Program-made: the position numbers and the translations under genes | Notes under the pieces: model-generated | What the model was told of the DNA's origin: nothing | Databases searched by the model: none | Seen by the model: only the letters and a program-made list of their open reading frames with translations | Shown: one piece after another, positions 54,545-64,000 of the stretch | Layout of the letters: every line of letters starts with the position of its first letter | Position numbering within the stretch: position 1 is the stretch's first letter | Origin: Wurfbainia villosa | Taxonomy: Eukaryota > Streptophyta > Magnoliopsida > Zingiberales > Zingiberaceae | Length of the DNA: 64,000 nucleotides | Direction of reading: 5' to 3' | NCBI GenBank assembly: GCA_025175895.1 | Contig: CM045998.1 | Location: forward strand, 18,833,153 to 18,897,152

Positions 54545-55332
54545 CATTTAACTATGATGTAGTCATGGCCCTACTACGATCTTCTCAAGCCAATGAGAAG
54601 ATCGGACGGTCAACCTAAGGCTAGCGGCTTCTCCAAGCGCTTCTTTTGACCGCCATGTGTCGTCGACACCCTTCTCATAACTTCGTCTACAAGTGGACTT
54701 TCCACCGCTCCATTTTGTACATTACAAATATGAAACTCGAGTTATATTCGAGTCTAAAACTATTTACAACTAGAATTTCAAAAGAAGAGGTACGACGCGC
54801 AAGTCGCATACACTATACAACACGCACAACCACAAAAACGGCACGCAGGCCGCATATAATCCAATCAAATTGGGGTCATTGGGCCATGACAATCACAGAA
54901 TTATACATAATTCTAAATTATGTATTTTTACAGAAAATTTCTATAATTTTTCCTATTTTTTTTTCAAATTTATGAGTCACCTCTCCGTAACGGTCCCGCT
55001 AAACGGTTTCCGGGCGCGATCGCGGGACAATGCCCATTTCGAGGATAGGGGCAGCGCCCATACTCACAAAATCAACTTTGCGAGTGTCCCTATTACGATC
55101 CTACAGCGACTTAAGTCACTGTCCCAAAAACCTAAAGCAAGAACTCGCCGTTTCGGAGAGTTTTTCTCGACGGTTGAAGCCTACAAGTGTCCCAACACTC
55201 GTTGCTTCGACTCTTCGAGAAAAATACCCAAAAATTCTATAAAATTAGGAAATTTACAGAAACATAAAAATATGTAATTTTTATATCTAATATAAAAACT
55301 ATAAAAACGAAACACATACATGCTTCGCACGT

Positions 55333-55345
55333 GGCTTTGATACCA
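55333..55345 (-). other. Cop2 primer-binding site
   Basis: The minus strand reads TGGTATCAAAGCC next to the 5' LTR, an initiator-Met type site with one mismatch to TGGTATCAGAGC. Confidence 0.85.
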
Positions 55346-55346
55346 C

Positions 55347-57181
55347 TGCTGGGTTTTCCGAGCCGCAAAAACCGCTTTTTGTGTTGCGGAAACCTCGGAA
55401 GCCCCGGCCACGGATCCGTGCGAAGATGTATTAAAACTAAAACATGTATGTGCTTATATAAAACCCTAGATCTACCTTATATCTATATGATAAGGACGTT
55501 ACCCTCGATGCGACACCCTTCGTAAATCCCGCTCGTCCAAAAGGTTTGCCGGAACTCAAGAGCGTTAAGTGCACACTCCTCTATTGGTATCCACACAAGC
55601 AAAAGGTGGAGAAAAGCAATCTTAAGTGTGCTAGAACTCCTTAGATGCTCGAAAAGATGAGGAAGGAGAGAGGGAGAGCTTGAGGGAAGTTGATCCAAGG
55701 AAGAAGATGAAATTGTGTGTAACTCACCCAAATGAATTCAACCATCAAAACTCCTAAAGTGGCTGACCACTTCAAGGCTTGGGAGGTTACATGCATGCAT
55801 GTAACTCCCATGGCTCTTGGTCTCCCTCATGAGGTGGCACCATATGATAATTCAATGATGATGTGGAGCATCATCATTGGCCGGCCATGCCAAGTCATCA
55901 TCATGACATGGCATTTGGTCAAGTCAAACTTGACCTTTCATCTTCCCTCTCAAGTCAAGTCAAACTTGACCTCTAATCTCCCATGGTTGATCAAATCTAA
56001 CCACTTGACTCAAGTCAATTTGATTTAATGAATCTCTATTCATTAATTTAAATTGACTTAATGAATCAAATCTAAATTTGACTCATTCAACACTTGAATC
56101 AACTTGAGTCTAACTCAATTAGTCTAATTTGGATTACTCTTAATCCAATTTGGTTCATCCCATGAACCTAATCCTCATGGTTCATCATATGAACCTAATC
56201 TCCATCTAATTTCCCTTATGTGTGTGACCTTATAGGTTCTTGTAACATTGGCAATGTCCCTAAACCGATTTAGGAACATAAGCAATGAGCGGTATCTAGC
56301 AACACATCATTGCTACCCAAGTTACAAGAATGTTGAGCTCCGACATCACCTTTGTGACTACTAATTGTGACTCTCACAATATGTGACAATGTCCCTCTAT
56401 CCTTGACATCTAGATTGACCAATCGAGGTATAGACCGTGTCATCCTCGGTACAATCTATATCTTGAACTCCAAGTAGGCTCACTCTAATCAAATGAGCTC
56501 AATATCTCATATTGACTCATTTGGGCATGGCCATGCACTTCGTGGTCTCACTCTATCAAGAATATCAATGTCACCCCCGTCATATAGGAGGGATAGATCC
56601 CATCTACATCACTCACATCCCTCCGCATAATTTGTTACATACCCAGTAATCGCCTTTATAGTCCACCCATTTACGGGTGACGTTTGACGAAGCCAAAGTA
56701 TGCAACTCCTTATGTAAGGAACCATGGTGACTTCAAGTCTAAGGACTAATAGTCATACTAATAGCCACATGAGAAAGTATATGTCACTCATATAACGATC
56801 CATGATACTTTCTCATGGTGGGTCATTCAGTATACATTCTCCAATGCATACCCATGTGTCAACTTGATATCTTATATCCATGACTTGTGAGATCAAGTCA
56901 TCGTGTTGACCTACATGCTAGTCTCTACGCATTAACATTGTCCCTGAATGTTAATACTCGACTAGGAATGATTAAGAATAGTGTTCTCTATATCATCTCA
57001 TTATCAATTCAACCAATCGATTGATATAGATAAGAACCTACTACTCAAGGACATTATTATATTTAGTTATTTGGCACCAATACAAGTAAATATAATAACC
57101 ATGCCTTTATAAATAGGAATATGATACAATAAAGTCCATACAACAATCATCACATGATTGGCTCTAGGGCTTTCACTAATA
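55347..57181 (-). repeat. Cop2 5' LTR
   Basis: 1,835 bp. On the minus strand it starts TATTAGTGAAAGCCC, where the inner LTR has TGTTAGTG. A strong TATA candidate (CTATTTATAAAGG on the minus strand, 57101-57112) lies only about 70 bp from the LTR start, which implies a short U3 and a long transcribed leader. The palindrome TTACATGCATGCATGTAA is at 55787-55804. Confidence 0.93.
57101..57112 (-). promoter_or_regulatory. Candidate TATA box of Cop2 5' LTR
   Basis: The minus strand reads TATTTATAAAGG. It is preserved in the 3' LTR (44200-44290). U3 would be only about 100 bp, which is short; another promoter further in is possible. Confidence 0.4.
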
Positions 57182-57186
57182 TATAA

Positions 57187-60015
57187 AATACTACAAGTTT
57201 AAAACATAGAGTACTAGCGGTAAAAATATGGAAGCATGAAATCAAAAATACGGAGGCATCTGATCAGGGGACTGGTGACTGGACCCTCCGGAAGGCTTCA
57301 TCCTGAAATAGAATAGATATCAACGGTGTGAGTAAAACTCAGCGGATATCTAATAGTCATGTATAGTAAACTATAAGTAGCAATAATAATCATGCCAGTA
57401 CAGTCTCCTGATCAATAATAGGAAATGCAAGGAAGAAATACGGAAAGACTATACTTACCTGATTCTCCTATCCGGACATAGGAGTGTAAGCCATACTAGC
57501 AGAAGTAAGGTCGTCAGACCAAATACATGATGTATTCTGTATGCATGTCAATTTCATGAAACAACCAAGGCAGCAACTAAAATGCATATAGTAAAAACGT
57601 ATGCACATGATGCAATCACCTGTGTCACCCCTGATGCCAGTCAAGCCACCGACATGTCATGTGTGTCGGCCGAGTGGGTAGGGTTGTGACAACTGTACAC
57701 TTTGTCGTCACCACACCTATGTGATTGAGTGGACAGGATGCTGGCGGAGTATCACCCTTCTACCCCATGTATGTATATGGGGGACAATCACCTCGTCTCA
57801 TCTCCTCGTCTCACGACAAAGGAGGGATCCCTGTCTACTACCACGTCACAATACAAATCACCTTAGCGACCATCGTGGAGCCCTGACAGAGCAACTACAC
57901 ACACACTTAAAATACCACTAACCCATGAGTGGTTGTGTGTAGATAATGTGACTGACGATGGGCTCAACTACCAAGTATTATCACCTCCTACCGAGGAGTC
58001 GACGATCGCCAATCATGCAATAATGCAATATGGTGCATGTCACTAATGCACAATACACCTATCAATCCATGGCTACCTATGGTATGTACCAATAGGAGCC
58101 CATATCAAATAACCTAAGTACATAAGTCTATGTACACATATAAGTTATATTCATTATTCATCCAATGCCCAATATGTAAGGTATGTCACTACTCTAGTGC
58201 TAAATAAACAAATGACAAGTATCAAAATGATAAAGCATAATATAATAGGCATATGTAAGACTACAACACGTACTAGGTAGTGACATACCAGGGTAGTTAA
58301 CAAGCATAGAAAACTACTACTAGTTATAGTACACCATGCATCACAAGATGACAATATCTAAAAGAAGATGAGTCAAAGATACCCGCTTGCTATGAAGAAT
58401 ACCAACTGTCTTTATGCACGTGGACCTGTCTCGTGATCGAAACCTGCATAAAACATGATTACCATCAAATCCAAGCACACAACAATGTGCTAAATTACTA
58501 TTATATAGTTTCTATATTCACATCCTTTTATCGAATACAAATTAGAACCCCTCTACTGACCCCAGCTTGTATATTTAATACATTCACACCACGAAACCCA
58601 AAATAGGCGACTTGACTACTTAATCCATCAAATCCACCATCCACAGGTTGGATCCAATCCTAAATAACTACATTATTGATCAAAACACATCTAAACCATT
58701 CACAACTCACTTAACCTTCACTCAGCCGAAAACAGCTCATCTACGGCTCACACACTCACCTTCACAGCCGTACAGCCGACCAACACTCAATAGAAACCAA
58801 GGACCAACACAACAACCACATACAGAAATTGACAAATGAAACACACAGGTTAAATCACACTTACCAGCGGTTGGAATCTCCCGACACAACCCTCACCAAC
58901 CTCTGATGTAAATCGAAGAAAATAACCCCCTTTCCCGAGCTGATCTGTCCACCAATTCTGCCCAAATCACAGCTCCAATTCAACGTAGGTGAAACCACAT
59001 CCAACACCAAAATTTCATCCAAGGTAAGACAAAATAGGCTCTTACCTAGCTCTGACGACCACCGACAGTGAAATCCCCCACACACTGCCTATCACCGCTG
59101 CACAAAATTCCCACTCAACGTGATAGGGATAACAAACGGAAAGGGATTTCGTCCAAGGTCGAGTAACGACATCAACTCACGTCGCTCCAGCAGTGATCGG
59201 CTAGGGAAGCTCCCGGGCCGGTGGTGTGAACCCGCTACCGATCCCTGGCTCCCAAGGTCAAAGACGCCAGCAGAGACCTCCTGAATGACCAGAATGGAGT
59301 CGTTGTGCTCCTGGCTGAGCCCACTCGAAGAGGCCGACGAAGGGACAGAACTACTGCTCGCCATCGACACGAGGGTGTCGGAAGTGAGAGTTGTGTGAGA
59401 GTCGGTGTCAAACAGAACTCCGGCGTCGTCTCCGTTGGAACGCCGGATGCTGGCCAGACTCATCATCTTCGAGTTTTCCGAGAAAGACGGCGTGCCTGCC
59501 AAGGCGAGCCACTACGCCGGCATCACCCATTTGGAGTCGCGTGACGTCGGTGGGTGAGGAGAAGAGGGCAGCAAAACCCTTGCTCACCGCGGGGAAGGCA
59601 AGGAACGATGGCGGCTTATGGCAATGGCAGCAGGTGCGCACGAGGAGAAGGAACGACGACAGTGCTTACGGGAGAAGACGACAGTTGCGCGAGGTCGGCA
59701 GAAGGAAAAACGACCGTGTCATGCGAAGTGGCACCGAAGAAATCGAGAGAAGAGGAAACGGGATCGGAGAAAAATGGTTAACTTATAACCTAGGTTTATA
59801 ACTTAGGTTAATTAAACCTATTGAATAATTAAAACAGACCCTTTAAAAGCATGTTTTCCTTATCTCCATAAATACCCCGTACAAGCCCTGTTTAATTCCA
59901 AAAAAATTCCGAAAAAATTTATAAAATTCTCTGAAAATCCCGAAAATAATTCCTAGGATTATTTTCCCTAAATTTTGGCCATTTAATTTAGTATTTTAAA
60001 TTTTCGTATTTAACA
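57187..60015 (-). mobile_element. Gyp4: gypsy 3' LTR, right part
   Basis: Continuation of the LTR after Cop2. It ends CGTATTTAACA (minus strand TGTTAAATACG) and is followed by the polypurine tract AGTGGGGGAGAA on the minus strand (60016-60027). It has a stem-loop at 57895-57942 and a GC-rich block at 59150-59760. Open frames in that block on both strands (for example 59092-59502 and 59391-59801) match no family and are not called. Confidence 0.8.
57895..57942 (-). repeat. Two-stem hairpin in Gyp4 LTR
   Basis: Outer arms CTACACACA (57895-57903) and TGTGTGTAG (57934-57942) enclose inner arms CCACT (57915-57919) and AGTGG (57928-57932). Both stems are perfect, with a third pair of arm sequences compared with the Gyp3 units. 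Confidence 0.6.
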
Positions 60016-63000
60016 TTCTCCCCCACTAATAAAAATTTGGTCCCCAAATTTCCCACTCATGTATGAGTACGAGATATCACAACAACCATCTCAGGAATCT
60101 AGAGACAAGTCACACCTCAAGTGACTAAGTGAGGTTACTGATATAGAGCTCTGACACTTGCTTCCAACAACCCTTCCAAAGTATGAATAGTAACTTCATA
60201 TCGACCACCTATAAAAAAGTACATAACTGTACCAGAGTGGAGCTCTATATTCGTGACCTATTGGAGACTTTGCCAGAATCGCAAGTTAAATCCTGAATCG
60301 CTATCACATACGATACTCAAAGATACTCCATGAACTGGAAATCTTCACAGTATAAACCTATCTAGCGATCCAACAAACTCATCTTATGGATCGGAAGAAA
60401 ATGAGCGAACTTGGCTAATCGATCATCGATTACCCAAAATCGCATCAAGTCCTTTCCAAATTCTAAATAATCTCCTAACACTGTCCATCATACTAGGCTA
60501 TCATGTCCATCTCGGTACAGAACCTTGCTAATTACTAGTATTCCACCTTTACTAATTGACACACTGAACACCAGACTATGAAATCAACTATGTTCCGCAT
60601 GTCGTTCCACCACGGAGCACGTTTCAATACTTACTATTTTTTGGATACAATCCGAATACATCTGCAACATATACAACCTACCGCAATCTACTAGCAACAC
60701 TTATCAAAATATCGTGACAAAGCCTCGTGGCTCTCGAGGTAATACAAAAGGCACTATCTACGGGCAACGACATGCTACCACGACCAGAACTCATGGGCAG
60801 ATAGTCAATATACAGAGCACTGTCTACGCGCAACCACATGCTACCACGAATGAGACTCGTGGGTAGACAGGCAATAAAAGACTCAATGTCTGTGGGCAAC
60901 GACATGCTACCACGATCGGGTCTCGTGGGCAGACAGAGTATATAGCTATTTAGCTATGGACTGTACACAACCACATGCTATCACGACTGGGTCTCGTGAG
61001 CAGTCAAGATATCAGGTAGCTATCTAGCTACATACGACATACGAATTCCACTATCACTAACTCCGAACAGGTAGAGCAAGAGTATAACTCTATGGTAGAT
61101 TCTCTCTATCATCACAACAGGGATTTATCTGCTGTACTGAATCAAAAGTAACTCTTCCTAAATTCGAATGCAACTATGTAACCCATTATTCTCCTTGGAG
61201 ACGGAGAAATATTTTCTCACAAGAGAAATCTACTGTCTAAAATCCACTCTATCGCACAGAATGGGAGGTGACTGGGAGACTATAATGACCAATCTCCCTA
61301 GTTGCAACTATCCGTGTTCTAACAACTCTGTGCAGCTACCTAGTAGCTAGCCAAAACCCCATGAGTATTCCTGCTCCTCACCTCTACAAAACAACATAAT
61401 AATTGCTAAGTCCACGTCATATATATGACAGCTTATCTCGCAGTTCTTTAACTGTCGTAAGCTTAGGATACGTCTTATTCAACAGCATCGGAATCACTCC
61501 GATCCCCGAAATGATGCATCCATGTACACTACCCTTCCATCCACACCAGAATGATTAATCAACACTGGCGTAAAAATCAACCATCGTCTGAGCCCTGAAA
61601 CTAGTTTCACAAGCTTCAGACCAAGTAAATTCCATCACCTTCCTGGTCCAACCAGTCAGCAATGTAGTACAGCTAGAACATCCTATCCATATCTATGGTA
61701 ATAATCAATTCAATACAAGGGAACCACCATCTACGGTCGTCGAGTGCGCAACTCCAACTACCACCATCAACAGTGACCAAGTTACGCAACTCCAATGACC
61801 ACAACTGATCCAATCGTGTCCAGAATACACGACTTCCCAAATCCCTAGACGACTAAGTCGTCAATAAGTCTAAAAAGATAATCAAAAGCTCATACAATTC
61901 ATACCAAGTATGAAATTGTCGTCGCTACACACCTGCATCCTCTTTACTCTAGGCTGATGATATATCAATCATCACAACAATAATGATAATTATATGACAC
62001 CATGTCACTACAATATCAACACACTAGTCATAAATCAATCCTAGAGTATACACAAGTGACCTATAGCTGATCTAAATAGATCCTCTATCCACAATGAAGG
62101 ATATTCATTTCCTTCTACAACTATCTCATTCCATCATCGATAATCGATGCATAATCTCAAAGGTCCATCTCTCTTTTAACAAAGAGTTACGGATCTTCTC
62201 AAGAAAATACTGGGACAGATAAATATCTCATCCAAAACCTCCTATAATCGGAACGTAGGTTCTTCCAATTCCCATAGTGTTAAGCAACACTGTTACCAAC
62301 AAAATTATCTCCTGGAAAAATCATCATTCTAACAAATACCTCCCAGGCATCATCAACCTTGCCAACTTTGAAAAACCGATCGATGACAGTATCAAAGCAA
62401 CTCAATTTGGCTCACAGCCAATTGAATGACATTGCCTTGAGTACATTACGAGCTTCAACCACTTTGTGTGCTTTACACCAACCCTCAGCCAACACACCAT
62501 AAGTAAAAACATTTGACTCGTAAAATATCATTACCTCAGTACCAATAAAATTGTCACCCAGTATGAGGTCTTCAATATCGACACTATCTCCGCAATCATT
62601 CCGATTGTCTACTCCACTTGCCTATGCAGCGGCAAGCCTAGGAGTTCATTGGGAAATACATCCGAATGCTCTCGGATTATATGCACATTCGAGAGACATA
62701 CCATACCATAATTTCACAATTTAACCATCTATAAGGTTATGTCTACCGTTAAGGTATGTCTATCAAAGTCTAAGGGCATCCCTTGACTTCTTAATTGTTA
62801 GTCAACATCTCACCCGATGGTAGAGATACCACCGACCCACAAGTCGATGTATAGTAACCCTTCTAATCCGAACTAAGAATGTTCTAGTCAAAGATACCTG
62901 TAAACTACAAGTATCTCTCAATATATTAACCCAGAGGGTAAACTAAAGTAATACCCTGAACGATCAACTATTTGTCGATCCGATCCCAAGGCTCCACGTA

Positions 63001-64000
63001 GGTCTCGACCTTTCCCCGAAGAGAACGGAATAAGATCCAACAGTCCGCGACAAAGCGATCGCATTTCTACGACGAATGACCCGGGGATCTTCCTGGATCG
63101 TCTGGTCCCCTCACTTAATCCTACGAGCTACAACTGTAGAATACAGAATAGATACGACCATCGTCGTATACTCTCTCCTTTGTACAAAGTCAATCCACGT
63201 CTAGGGGGTAACAATTGTTGTCTGCATGAGTCTTCCATGATTGAAAAGTAGCTCATGGCCTATGACTCCAATCTTGCTCCTTTTATCCATCATTTGGAGG
63301 CTTCTAATTCTAATAATTTGACCTGCAATATCTGCATCAACAATAGCCTACACGCCTTGTCCATTACCCAACAGGTAATGATCTGACTCGCATAATTAGT
63401 GAAAATCCCTAAGACTGTAGTCTTTGATTTGACTTGTCCCTTGCTTTCCGACTCGGTATCAGTCGACTCTCAAAGGAAATTCACCTTTTCAACATAGGTT
63501 TAAGACTCACGGACTTAACAGTTCATGCACGTGGTCAACTCAAACAACGATTACGAATAGTAACCAACACACTACATGTTATTTCCTGTTATAAACACTA
63601 AACGCATAGCCAACCTAACCGGGAGTATAAAGACTAAAGGCAACTCCGGCTGGTCGCCTTAGTGGGCGACCCCTACTATGAGTCTGCACTTGTGTCATAA
63701 CTCTATAGACCTTTCTGGCAACTCTATTGTCAGAGATCTCAATGTCCTCTTGCGTGGCTGTCCTACACCACTTCTCGGCACGAGCGCACGCCCACCTCGT
63801 TTCATATTTGCTATATTATTACCCACGTATCACTATAAATAGAAAAAAAATCAAAATTTCACCTGTTATCCATTTGGAGATGTGCTTTCACTGCCAAGTC
63901 CCCAATGCAATCTTGTCGAAATATGACTCCAAAATGTCCGAAATGCCAAATCGACGGAAATCCATAAAAATCCAAAAATTCACAAGTTGACCTGCCAAAT
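60016..64000 (-). pseudogene. Gyp4 internal region, decayed pol, runs off the window
   Basis: Starts with the polypurine tract, then TAATAAAAATTT as in Gyp2. At about 60180-60290 the minus-strand translation follows the integrase core (FWQSLQ, IELHSGT, HTLEG) with substitutions in place of the catalytic segment. Homology with Gyp2 20877-23971 extends over most of its length. A segment at about 60690-61140, absent from Gyp2, matches the Gyp3 LTR and contains the hairpin array. No long open frame exists to the window end and nothing else is recognised in 61200-64000. Confidence 0.65.
60753..61005 (-). repeat. Tandem two-stem hairpin array inside Gyp4
   Basis: Four units, reverse complement of the Gyp3 array. 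Outer stems: ACTATCT/AGATAGT (60753-60759 with 60799-60805), CTGTCTAC/GTAGACAG (60820-60827 with 60863-60870), TGTCTG/CAGACA (60887-60892 with 60930-60935), GACTG/CAGTC (60959-60963 with 61001-61005). Inner stems are CCACGA/TCGTGG in two units, TCACGA/TCGTGA in the last (compensatory), and CCACGA/TCATGG with one mismatch in the first. Confidence 0.85.

Larger units (their letters stand above)
53721..55332 (-). other. Cop2 leader (primer-binding site to gag)
   Basis: A long noncoding leader of 1.6 kb. It holds a duplicated segment with GAGTTAGCTTTGGCTAAATC (near 53920 and 54043), a four-copy CATGCAT array (54388-54519) and a TA tract (54523-54544). Frames here show no conserved protein features. 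Confidence 0.7.
36953..57181 (-). mobile_element. Cop2: Ty1/copia element, split by TG4 and TG5
   Basis: A minus-strand copia element flanked by the TSD TATAA (36948-36952 and 57182-57186). Without TG4, TG5 and their duplications it is about 9.25 kb. Both LTRs are exactly 1,835 bp (36953-38696 plus 44200-44290, and 55347-57181). Order from right to left is LTR, primer-binding site, 1.6-kb leader, gag, protease, integrase, RT, RNase H, polypurine tract, LTR. It is inserted in the Gyp4 LTR. The pol carries several nonsense codons and frameshifts. Confidence 0.93.

Noticed and set aside
59092..59801. Overlapping 136-codon frames on both strands in the Gyp4 LTR, with similar ones at 11330-11734 and 17431-17677
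   Set aside because: All lie in the GC-rich block of gypsy LTRs, where stop codons are rare on both strands. The predicted proteins are not similar between the LTRs.

Overview
This is a repeat-only stretch of a plant nuclear genome. No host gene, tRNA or rRNA gene is visible. Everything recognisable is plant transposable-element material: Ty3/gypsy LTR retrotransposons with 3-4 kb LTRs, Ty1/copia elements primed by initiator-Met tRNA, a CACTA (En/Spm) DNA transposon, and a family of gag-only LTR elements. A large monocot genome is likely. A Zingiberales species such as ginger is a low-confidence guess from the style of the gag proteins and of the AGTCGACTG-rich LTRs.

The layout is a stack of insertions inside insertions, resolved from LTR ends, 5-bp target-site duplications (TSDs), primer-binding sites (PBS) and polypurine tracts (PPT). 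From outside to inside: a CACTA element (1535 onward, minus) is broken at 3720 by the LTR of gypsy element Gyp1. Gyp1 holds gag-only element TG1 (5370-10811, TSD AAGCT) and is broken at 11769 by gypsy element Gyp2. The Gyp2 LTR holds Gyp3 (15160-20713, TSD CAAAC). Its internal region holds solo LTR TG2 (23972-25224, TSD ATGTC) and is broken at 25449 by TG3, a relative of the gag-only family. TG3 holds copia element Cop1 (25713-35006, TSD GTAAC) and is broken at 36644 by gypsy element Gyp4. Gyp4 holds copia element Cop2 (36953-57181, TSD TATAA). Cop2 holds TG4 in one LTR (38697-44194, TSD GTAAA) and TG5 in its gag gene (48094-53562, TSD GGAGG). Gyp4 internal sequence runs to the window end. A further gypsy-like LTR fragment (1-1194) and a hairpin-rich spacer precede the CACTA element.

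The only long intact reading frames are the gag genes of TG4 (583 aa) and TG5 (573 aa). TG1 carries the same gene with one nonsense codon. These elements have two LTRs, a PBS, a PPT, gag and a conserved 3' noncoding block, but no protease, integrase, reverse transcriptase or RNase H, the architecture known as TR-GAG. They need enzymes supplied in trans. Cop2 keeps a recognisable but broken gag-pol. Cop1 has similar LTRs but a ruined pol. Gyp2 and Gyp4 share the same decayed pol.

The most unusual signals are: (1) tandem two-stem hairpins with compensatory base changes in the gypsy LTR family; (2) a palindrome, CAGTCGACTG, clustered just upstream of the TATA box in the gag-only LTRs, and altered site by site between the two LTRs of one insertion; and (3) Gyp3, which is flanked by a perfect TSD yet starts at its PBS with no 5' LTR. 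All comparisons were made by eye; no alignment or database search was run.
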